A stretch of 64,000 nt of DNA from Geobacter sp. (GTDB taxonomy: Bacteria > Desulfobacterota > Desulfuromonadia > Geobacterales > Geobacteraceae), in contig PJFC01000004.1 of NCBI GenBank assembly GCA_003574885.1, positions 186,001 to 250,000 on the forward strand, read 5' to 3'. Shown here in pieces: positions 35,925 through 43,073 of the stretch (its first letter is position 1; the number at the start of each line of letters is the position of its first letter). A program made the translations under genes and the position numbers. The notes under the pieces are model-generated. The model made no database searches, had not been told where the DNA came from, and worked only from the letters and a program-made list of their open reading frames with translations.

Positions 35925-37196
35925 ATGACGCACCTGAGATTGCTGTTCCTCGCCTGCCTCCTCCTGCTACCTGTACCAAGCCTTGCGGCAGACGGCGGCT
36001 ACGGCTACCCGATTCCGGGATCGTATGAAGCCACCATCCTCGGGACTCCTGCCAGTCTCATGCCCAAGTTTACCGCAAAGTTGCGCACCCGGCAGCTTGT
36101 GCTTGATGTCATCCCGGACCGACAGAGGCCACCGATTTTCTTTTACGACGAGGGGGTGCGCTGTACCTTCGCCTATCAGGAGCAGAAGGCACCGCTGGTT
36201 TTTCTGATCGCCGGCGCCGGTGCCAGCGACCGGGCGCCTAAGCTTTTGACCATGATGAAAGCCTTCTACCAGGCTGGCTTCCATGTCATTACCCTGCCGT
36301 CGCCATCCCTTGCCAATTTTATTATCTCTGCCTCCCGAAGCAGCGTCCCCGGCGACCTGACCGAGGACGCTGCTGACCTGTACCGGGTGATGGAGACCGC
36401 CTGGAATGAGGTGAAAGATGACATCGAGGTATCCTCCTTCCACCTGTGCGGCTATAGCCTGGGAGCCAGCCAAGCCGCCTTCGTGGCGAAGCTGGACGAG
36501 GAGCGCCGGGTCTTCAACTTTCACAAAGTGCTCATGATCAATCCTCCGGTAAGCCTCTACGGTTCGATATCCCGGATCGAAGAGATGTTGAAGCAGATTC
36601 CCGGAGGGCCGAAGAAGCAAGGGGTCTTTTTCAACAAAATGTTCTCCAAGTTCAGCGAGTTCTACCGCTATGGCAATTTCGTCGCCATCAACGATGATTT
36701 TCTCTATGCGATGTACGCGGAGCGTCTTTACTCCCGCGAGGAAACTGCCGGATTAATCGGGCTCACCTTCCGCATCAATCTGGCAGGCATGATCTTCGCC
36801 TCCGACGTGATGACCAACAGCGGCTACGTTGTGCCGAAGAACCGTGTACTGAGCTCCACCGATTCCCTTTTCGACTATTTCCTGGTTTCCACCCACTTGA
36901 GCTTCTTCGACTATATAAACGAGTACTTTTATCCCTACTTCCAGAAACGGCGGCCGGGACTCACTAAGGAGGCGCTCATCGAGTCCGAGAGTCTCAGGAG
37001 CATCGAAGGGTACCTGAAGTCGTCTGCCAAGTTCGGCGTGATGACCAACGAGAACGATTTCATCCTGACCAAGGCGGAGCTCGATTATCTGAGGCAGCTT
37101 TTCGGCGAGCGGACCAAGATCTACCCGCGCGGCGGCCATCTGGGCAACCTCGAGTACCAGGAAAATCTGGACTACATGGTCGCTTTCTTCAAATGA
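35925..37196 (+). CDS. Exported alpha/beta-hydrolase-like protein upstream of mlaA
   Basis: A 423-residue protein with a clear signal peptide (MTHLRLLFLACLLLLPVPSLA). APLVFLIAGAGASDRAPK and the nucleophile elbow FHLCGYSLGASQAAF (Gly-Tyr-Ser-Leu-Gly) indicate an alpha/beta hydrolase fold. The C-terminal YPRGGHLGNLEY may carry the catalytic His. It is 16 bases before mlaA, so a role in outer-membrane lipid handling is plausible but unproven. CAATGGAGG precedes the ATG at 35925; an in-frame upstream ATG (35874) has no such site and would bury the signal peptide. Confidence 0.75.
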   Translation: MTHLRLLFLACLLLLPVPSLAADGGYGYPIPGSYEATILGTPASLMPKFTAKLRTRQLVLDVIPDRQRPPIFFYDEGVRCTFAYQEQKAPLVFLIAGAGASDRAPKLLTMMKAFYQAGFHVITLPSPSLANFIISASRSSVPGDLTEDAADLYRVMETAWNEVKDDIEVSSFHLCGYSLGASQAAFVAKLDEERRVFNFHKVLMINPPVSLYGSISRIEEMLKQIPGGPKKQGVFFNKMFSKFSEFYRYGNFVAINDDFLYAMYAERLYSREETAGLIGLTFRINLAGMIFASDVMTNSGYVVPKNRVLSSTDSLFDYFLVSTHLSFFDYINEYFYPYFQKRRPGLTKEALIESESLRSIEGYLKSSAKFGVMTNENDFILTKAELDYLRQLFGERTKIYPRGGHLGNLEYQENLDYMVAFFK

Positions 37197-37212
37197 CAAG
37201 GAGGTCGCCACG

Positions 37213-37989
37213 ATGACTGTTTCCCGATACCGGGTCTGCCTCGCCCTGCTGCTGGCACTGTCTCTTCCCGGGTGTGCCGCGACCAGATCGAACACCCAAA
37301 CGGAAGTGCCGGCGATGCACTCCATAAGCGAGTTCAGGGATCAGCGCTTCGCCGAGGTAGCGGACCCCTGGGAAGGGTTCAACCGGAGCATGTACCGGTT
37401 CAACTTCTACTTCGACAAATACCTCTTTCTCCCTGTGGTGAACGGCTATGAGTTTGTCACTCCCACCTTCCTCCAGGAACGCATCTCCGGTTTCTTCAAC
37501 AACCTCGGGGAGGTCAGGAATCTTACCAACAGCCTGTTCCAGTTAAAGGGGACGGAGTCTGTGACGACGCTTGGCCGTTTCGTGACAAACAGTACCTTGG
37601 GGCTTGGCGGCTTGTTTGATCCGGCCAGCAGTTTTGGCCTGGAGCGGCACGACGAGGATTTCGGCAAGACCCTCGGCTACTGGGGTGCCGACTCCGGGCC
37701 GTACCTTGTGCTGCCGATATTTGGTCCCTCGTCCCTGCGCGACGCGGGAGGGCTAGCCGTGGACAACGGCATCAGATACGGGATTTACACTGCGATCGAT
37801 CCGTTTGGAAACTCCGACGACAGTTTCGCCATCAGCTCGGGGATAACGACCCTGGAGGCAATAGACATGCGGCATCAGCAGAGCTTCCGCTATTATGAAA
37901 GCGGCTATCCCTTCGAGTACTACATGGTCCGCTTCTTTTACCACGAGAAGCGCGAAATAGAGTCCGGCAAGCCTCTTCCGGCAGAGTGA
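37213..37989 (+). CDS. mlaA: MlaA/VacJ family outer-membrane lipoprotein
   Basis: A 258-residue lipoprotein: signal with lipobox LSLPGC, then the MlaA core DPWEGFNRSMYRFNFYFDKYLFLPVVNGYEFVTP, FFNNLGEVRNLTNSLFQLK, GLFDPASSFGLERHDEDFGKTLGYWG and GPYLVLPIFGPSSLRDAGG. MlaA removes mislocalised phospholipids from the outer leaflet of the outer membrane and passes them to MlaC. The Mla ABC transporter is not in the window. AAGGAGGTCGCCACG precedes the ATG. Confidence 0.93.
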   Translation: MTVSRYRVCLALLLALSLPGCAATRSNTQTEVPAMHSISEFRDQRFAEVADPWEGFNRSMYRFNFYFDKYLFLPVVNGYEFVTPTFLQERISGFFNNLGEVRNLTNSLFQLKGTESVTTLGRFVTNSTLGLGGLFDPASSFGLERHDEDFGKTLGYWGADSGPYLVLPIFGPSSLRDAGGLAVDNGIRYGIYTAIDPFGNSDDSFAISSGITTLEAIDMRHQQSFRYYESGYPFEYYMVRFFYHEKREIESGKPLPAE

Positions 37990-38071
37990 CACGAAGCGGC
38001 ACGACAGTGGAATTTTTGATAGCCATTGGTACACGGTGTCCACGCAGTTATGGTCAGGAAAGGAGAAATTC

Positions 38072-38401
38072 ATGAAAAGTTTAGTTCTTGTTGCGCTATT
38101 CGCGGCTTTTACCCTCACCGCGTGCTTTGTCTCACCAGGCCCCGGCGGAAGTGTAATGGTCTCGCCTCTTCCACCGGTTGTCGAACTGGGTTCAGACCCG
38201 TACTACTATCAGGATGGCTATTACTACTACTATCAGAACAACAACTGGAGGTACTCAAGGTCAAGGAGTGGCCCTTGGGCGGAACTGCCGAGAACGCATT
38301 GGCCGAAAGAGGTCAGGCACAAAGGTGGGGACGATAATCGAGGTAGAGGCAGGGACGATGACCGAGGCCGGGATTTCAGGCAGGAGCATGACAGGCACTA
38401 G
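38072..38401 (+). CDS. Small Tyr/Arg-rich lipoprotein
   Basis: A 109-residue lipoprotein: MKSLVLVALFAAFTLTAC signal, then a Gly/Pro stretch, DPYYYQDGYYYYYQNNNWRYSRSRSGPWAELP and a highly charged Arg/Asp C-terminus. The aromatic repeat resembles short envelope lipoproteins with a YXX(N)W-YSxxxxGPW pattern seen in delta-proteobacteria. No function is known. AAAGGAGAAATTC precedes the ATG at 38072. Confidence 0.75.
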   Translation: MKSLVLVALFAAFTLTACFVSPGPGGSVMVSPLPPVVELGSDPYYYQDGYYYYYQNNNWRYSRSRSGPWAELPRTHWPKEVRHKGGDDNRGRGRDDDRGRDFRQEHDRH

Positions 38402-38460
38402 CTATTCGATCAGCTGTAGTTGGCCCTTGACAATTCTTTTTACTGCTTTCAATGAGTTCA

Positions 38461-38485
38461 ACGGACGCTAAAACGTCCGTTTTTT
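38461..38485 (+). terminator. Intrinsic terminator after the Tyr-rich lipoprotein gene
   Basis: ACGGACG pairs with CGTCCGT followed by T-run. Confidence 0.88.
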
Positions 38486-38622
38486 ATTGTCTATAACCGA
38501 AAGACGTTCGCTCTTCCTGGCAGGCGCTTCACCTCATGAAGTACACGTCGGCTGATTTGTATTTCCCGTGAAGGATTGTAAGCTTGTACCCATGGCAGCA
38601 GTCAGCGATCAGGAGGTATACC

Positions 38623-39978
38623 ATGGCAAAAGAGCGTTTGGTGATTATCGGCGGCGATGCGGCGGGGATGAGTGCCGCATCCCAGGCTAAACGCCGGCGC
38701 CCCGACCTGGAGATCGTCGTCTTTGAGAGGAGTCCCCACACCTCGTTTTCTGCCTGAGGGATTCCCTACTATGTCGGCCGGGTTGTCGACAGGGAAGAGT
38801 CACTCGTTATCCGCACTCCGGAAAAGTTCCGGGACCGGGATGGAATTGACGTCAGGATTCTCCACGAGGTTGAAGAGATCGATGGGGCCGGAGGAAAGGT
38901 ACGTGTTCGCGACCTGCAGAGTGGCCGCTCGGAGTGGGAACAGTATGACCAACTCGTGATAGCTACCGGCGCGGTGCCGATCTGCCCGGACCTTCCCGGC
39001 GCTGACGCCGTTGCAGTCTGCGGGGTGAGTACCCTGCAGAGCGGTATCGAACTGCGCCGAATCCTGGATAGTGGAGGCGCAAAAAGGGGGGTAGTCGTTG
39101 GCGGCGGCTACATTGGACTGGAGATGGCTGAAGCCCTGGTCAGGCGCGGCCTGGAGGTGTCGCTGATAGACAGGTCTCCCGAGGTGATGGGGACCCTCGA
39201 TGACGACATGGGGCAGCTGGTTTCCCAGACATTGCGGGATTTCGGGGTGACTCTCTACCTGGAGGAAGCTCTCACGGGATTCGAGACAAAAGGGGGAAAC
39301 GTCACGGGAGTGGTGACCGATAAGCGGAGCCTTCCGGTCGACATCGTGGTCCTCGGCCTCGGCGTGCGGCCCAACACGGCGCTTGCCACGGCGGCGGGCA
39401 TCCCCCTCGGCGAGAAAGGGTCGATCCAGGTGAACGGACGGATGGAAACCGGCATGGCCGGCATCTGGGCGGCAGGGGATTGCGCCGAGTCCTTTCATCT
39501 GGTCAGCCGCAGACCCTTCTACATAGCCCTCGGCACCGTTGCAAACCGTCAGGGGCGGGTAGCGGGCATCAACCTAGGAGGAGGCTACGCCACGTTTCCC
39601 GGAGTAGTGGGAACCGCGGTCACCAAAATCTGTCAGGTGGAAGTCGCCCGTACCGGCCTTCAGGAAAAGGAGCTCGGGATGTTGGGCATCGAGTGGGCAA
39701 GCGCCGTAATCAAGAGCCGAACCAAAGCGGGGTACTATCCCGGAGCAGGGGAGATAACGGTGAAGGTGCTGGCTGAAAAGGGTAGTGGTCGACTGCTGGG
39801 AGGCCAAATCGTCGGGATGGAAGGTTCAGCCAAGCGGATAGACACCCTGGCGACCTGCCTTCATGCTGGTTTTACGGTGGAGGAGATGATCAATCTCGAT
39901 CTCGGCTACGCGCCCCCCTTCTCACCGGTCTGGGACCCGGTCGTGACCGCTGCACGCGAGGTGGTCAAGAAGCTTTGA
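38623..39978 (+). CDS. Probable selenocysteine-containing CoA-disulfide reductase/NADH oxidase family flavoprotein
   Basis: A 451-residue pyridine-nucleotide disulfide oxidoreductase. It begins MAKERLVIIGGDAAGMSAASQAKRR (FAD site) after AGGAGG, and contains GVVVGGGYIGLEMAEALVRRG (NAD site) and GIWAAGDCAES. An in-frame TGA (38755-38757, codon 45) lies in HTSFSA-TGA-GIPYYVG. This is exactly where CoA-disulfide reductases and related NADH oxidases carry the redox Cys (SxxxCGxPYY). Reading continues without any other stop to the normal C-terminus. A SECIS-like hairpin follows the TGA. I therefore read it as selenocysteine, not as a broken gene. The substrate (CoA disulfide, persulfide or oxygen) is unknown. 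Automatic annotation would probably truncate it to a start near 38956. Confidence 0.85.
38764..38794 (+). promoter_or_regulatory. Bacterial SECIS-like hairpin
   Basis: CCCT (38764-38767) pairs with AGGG (38791-38794) and GTCG (38773-38776) with CGAC (38787-38790). The loop is GCCGGGTTGT, starting with G, 20 bases after the TGA. Distance and loop G fit bacterial SECIS elements, which bind SelB. The five-base bulge on one side is a weak point. Confidence 0.6.
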
Positions 39979-40045
39979 CGGATTGGGGCGTTATGAGGGA
40001 TAGCCGTTCAGGGTACTATCACACCACACTACCAGGGAGGTTCAG

Positions 40046-41437
40046 ATGAAACTGTCATTCCACGGTGCCGACCAGGATGTCACCGGTTCCTGCCACTTGA
40101 TTGAATGTGCGGGGAAACGGATTCTCATAGATTGCGGTCTCTTCCAGGGGGGACGCGAACTTGAAGAGGACAACGCGGAACCCTTTGGATTTGATCCGGC
40201 CGGTATCGATTTCCTGCTGCTCACCCATGCGCACCTTGACCACTGCGGTCGCGTACCCCTCCTGGTCAAGCGGGGGTTTCGCGGCGAGATCATTACGACC
40301 CCGGCATCGCGGGAACTGGCCCGGATGGTGATGCTGGATTCCGGTAACCTGCTGGAAGAAGAGGCGCAGGGGAAGCAGCGCCATGCTGCTCGGCGGGGGC
40401 ATCGCGAAGAGGTCATCGAACCTCTGTACACCGAGCAGGACGCGCTGTACAGTCTCGACTTCTTCGGCAGGGGCGCCGGCTATGGTCAACCAATGGATCT
40501 GGCTCCTGGCGTACGGGCGACCTTTATCGATGCCGGCCACATCCTTGGTTCAGCGTGCATCTTTCTTGAGCTGGCGGAAAACGGCCGGCAGCGGAGGGTG
40601 TTGTTCTCCGGCGATCTCGGCAATAACGGCCGACCGGTTGTGCGGGATCCGGCACCGCCGCCCCGCTCCGACGTCGTGGTCATGGAGACCACCTACGGGG
40701 ACCGGCTGCACAAGCCGCTGGAGCCGTCGGTCGAGGAGCTGTACGAGGCGATCGGTGATACGTTCAGGCGCGGCGGCAACGTCGTTATCCCGACCTTTGC
40801 GCTGGAACGCGCCCAGGAGCTCCTGTATTACCTGCGTGAAGGAGTGGAAAAGGGGCGTCTGCCGCGCTCGATGCCGGTTTTTCTGGACTCGCCGATGGCG
40901 ATTTCCGCCACCGCGGTCTTCGGGCGCCATCCCGAGTGCTACGACGAGGAGACCGCCCAGCTATTCCGCGAGGGGCGCGACCCGTTGAGCCTGCCGGGGC
41001 TCTCTTTCACTCGCGGGACGCAGGACTCCATTGCCATCAACCGGGTCGTCGGCGGGGCGGTCATTATGGCCGGCTCGGGCATGTGTACGGGCGGGCGTGT
41101 GCGTCATCACCTCAGGCACAACCTCTGGCGAAACGCCTCAAGCATCGTGTTTGTCGGCTATGCCGCCAAAGGTACCCTTGCCCGCCAGATCGTCGACGGT
41201 GCTACGCACGTCCATCTGTATGGTGATGAAGTTCCGGTAAAAGCCCGCGTTTACACCATCAACGGATTCTCCGCCCACGCCGATCAGGCAGAACTCCTTG
41301 CCTGGCACCGACAGAGCGGTGGTCCGGAGCGTACATTCCTGGTCCATGGCGAACAGGAAACAATGCGCAATTTTGCGGCTCTCCTGAAAGACACTCGAGT
41401 GGAAATGCCGGCATCAGACCAGTCATTCGAGTTATGA
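40046..41437 (+). CDS. RNA-processing type metallo-beta-lactamase (beta-CASP family)
   Basis: A 463-residue protein: MBL domain with GSCHLIECAGKRILIDCGLFQGG, THAHLDHCGRVP, DAGHILGSACI and FSGDLG, then a beta-CASP insert and the RMMBL end (VYTINGFSAHADQAELL, FLVHGE). This matches the YSH1/CPSF-like RNA nucleases of bacteria and archaea, so it may be an RNase. GGGAGGTTCAG precedes the ATG. Its last six bases overlap the converging radical SAM gene. Confidence 0.9.
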   Translation: MKLSFHGADQDVTGSCHLIECAGKRILIDCGLFQGGRELEEDNAEPFGFDPAGIDFLLLTHAHLDHCGRVPLLVKRGFRGEIITTPASRELARMVMLDSGNLLEEEAQGKQRHAARRGHREEVIEPLYTEQDALYSLDFFGRGAGYGQPMDLAPGVRATFIDAGHILGSACIFLELAENGRQRRVLFSGDLGNNGRPVVRDPAPPPRSDVVVMETTYGDRLHKPLEPSVEELYEAIGDTFRRGGNVVIPTFALERAQELLYYLREGVEKGRLPRSMPVFLDSPMAISATAVFGRHPECYDEETAQLFREGRDPLSLPGLSFTRGTQDSIAINRVVGGAVIMAGSGMCTGGRVRHHLRHNLWRNASSIVFVGYAAKGTLARQIVDGATHVHLYGDEVPVKARVYTINGFSAHADQAELLAWHRQSGGPERTFLVHGEQETMRNFAALLKDTRVEMPASDQSFEL

Positions 41438-42730
41438 CTTTCGTGAATCTGCCGCCAGATCCTGGCGAACAAACGTTTCCAGCGACGCATCCAGCATGGT
41501 CCGGCGGCAATCTACGCCGTCGATGGCCCCTGTTTGTAGCTTTCGGAAGAAGCGACAGCCACCGAAGCAGAGCGGCAGGTAGGCACATTCGAGACATTCG
41601 TCATTTTTCCAGACATCAAGGTTGTGCGATTGGCGGTAATCGTTGATCCCTTTGGCCAGAGTGCCGACCTTCAGGTCTTCCTGTCCCATGAAGACCGGGC
41701 ATTTGTACAAGCCGCCGTCATACCCCACCACCAGATCATTGGCAAACTCAATCATACAGGCGTTCGGCTTGATCTTTGCCACCGGGAAGCCCCGCTTTAT
41801 CACCTCTCCACGCAGGTAGACCGCAGCCTCGATGGCCCATGGTTCGGCGGTGCACGCACAGACCGAGGAGCGGTCACCGCTGACACTGCCGTCGGCCCTG
41901 GGCATAACCGGTGAAAAAGAGACCTCCTTCAAGCGGGCAGGTTCGATGCCAGCCGCGATCATCATGTCCAGCAGTTCCGGAAAGCGCCGGTAATTGTCGC
42001 GGGTGTAGTTGCCACCCAGGTCGATGGCAACCAGGTTGTGCACCTCGACCAAGTTGGCCATGATAGTCGCAAAGCTCCCCTTGCCGGAGACGAATGGCCG
42101 CTGGGTATCGTGGATGTCGGGGGGGCCGTCAATGGTGAGACGCACGGCAGAAAGGCCGAGTGGCAGCAGTTCCTCCACCAAGCTCCGGGTTAGCAGGACC
42201 CCGTTTGAGAACATATTGAACGCAAAACCGACGCCACGGCGGTCGGCGGCGTCCCTCAGGCGTGAGGCGATCTCGTGCAACAGGTCGAGTCGCAGCAAGG
42301 CCTCGCCGCCGTAAAAATCCACGGTTACATCCAACTCCTCGGTCATCCGCTCGGTCATCCGCTGCACCAGCAGATCGGCGGTAGCTGCGTTCATCACGAA
42401 ACGTCCCCGGAATGGTTCTTCGTAACAGTAGGGACAGGCCAAGTTGCACTCCAATGTCAGGGTCACCGTTACCTTGAAGCGCCGGCTCTTGCTGTTCAGC
42501 TTGTCGAAGGTTTCCCTCATTTCCTCCCGCTCCGCGTCCCGATCCGGGACCAGCACTCCCAGGCGGGCAAAAGTCTCCCGCTCCTGGTCGGACAGTTCGC
42601 CGCCATCGGTAAGCCTTTGCCAGAGGGACTCCGACAGTTCCAGCACCGCACAGCGTCGGGTGGCGACCAGTAGTATCCGTCCTGGTCTTTCGGGAGAGGA
42701 GTAGGTTTTCAGATACCTGGAAAGGTGCAT
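41432..42730 (-). CDS. Radical SAM/SPASM peptide maturase (geopeptide type)
   Basis: A 432-residue peptide-modifying radical SAM enzyme. The SAM cluster Cys are Cys95, Cys99 and Cys102 in ECNLACPYCYE. A SPASM domain with further Cys (CMIEF, YKCPVFMG, CLECAYLPLCFGGCRFF, VDCRR) binds auxiliary iron-sulfur clusters. An N-terminal region of about 80 residues resembles a peptide-recognition domain. Directly upstream on the same strand lies a 29-residue Cys-Cys peptide gene, so this enzyme most likely modifies that peptide. From memory such pairs are called geopeptide and geopeptide maturase in Geobacter. The chemical modification is unknown. Confidence 0.9.
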   Translation of the reverse strand: MHLSRYLKTYSSPERPGRILLVATRRCAVLELSESLWQRLTDGGELSDQERETFARLGVLVPDRDAEREEMRETFDKLNSKSRRFKVTVTLTLECNLACPYCYEEPFRGRFVMNAATADLLVQRMTERMTEELDVTVDFYGGEALLRLDLLHEIASRLRDAADRRGVGFAFNMFSNGVLLTRSLVEELLPLGLSAVRLTIDGPPDIHDTQRPFVSGKGSFATIMANLVEVHNLVAIDLGGNYTRDNYRRFPELLDMMIAAGIEPARLKEVSFSPVMPRADGSVSGDRSSVCACTAEPWAIEAAVYLRGEVIKRGFPVAKIKPNACMIEFANDLVVGYDGGLYKCPVFMGQEDLKVGTLAKGINDYRQSHNLDVWKNDECLECAYLPLCFGGCRFFRKLQTGAIDGVDCRRTMLDASLETFVRQDLAADSRKS

Positions 42731-42863
42731 GGCAGACCCTTGGTGATTACGTCAAATAACAAAATTGCAACCGACTGAAAGTAAATCTGATATCACAGCA
42801 ATGCCGCTTAATTGTTGCTTCAGGTGACAAGTTGTATGCAGAAACAGCCTCTTTAACCGGTAG

Positions 42864-42900
42864 AAAAATGTAGCGGGGAGTTATTATCACTCCCCGCTAC
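42864..42900 (-). terminator. Terminator between precursor peptide and maturase genes
   Basis: On the minus strand GTAGCGGGGAGT pairs with ACTCCCCGCTAC, followed by ATTTTTC. It would let most transcripts stop after the peptide gene, giving precursor in excess of the enzyme. Confidence 0.88.
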
Positions 42901-42911
42901 GTTTCTTAAAG

Positions 42912-43001
42912 CTAAGCACTTCTGGCTGTATTACCTGAACAGCATCCCTGCACAACACCCGCTTCCACCCCTTCCTCCAGAATGACTAATTCTTCTTCCA
43001 T
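42912..43001 (-). CDS. RiPP precursor peptide (geopeptide-like, 29 aa)
   Basis: A very short gene with a perfect AAGGAGGTGAG ribosome site and seven-base spacing. The peptide begins MEEELVILEEGVEAG, an acidic leader, and ends VVQGCCSGNTARSA, a probable core with adjacent cysteines. The stop is TAG at 42912. It lies on the same strand as the radical SAM maturase, separated by a terminator, and divergent from a TonB receptor. All this fits a ribosomally made, post-translationally modified peptide. The product and its role are unknown. Confidence 0.85.
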   Translation of the reverse strand: MEEELVILEEGVEAGVVQGCCSGNTARSA

Positions 43002-43073
43002 GGCTCTCACCTCCTTATTAAGTTCTGGACAAAATAACCAGTAATCTGTTAATTAATATGCATACTCAATGCC

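Noticed and set aside
38623-38757. Pseudogene or frameshift reading of the TGA
   Set aside because: Only one stop interrupts the frame, it falls exactly on the catalytic Cys codon, and both sides are intact.
38956-39978. CoA-disulfide reductase as a shorter gene starting at ATG 38956
   Set aside because: This would remove the FAD motif and active site, and there is no ribosome site there. The full frame from 38623 explains all domains.
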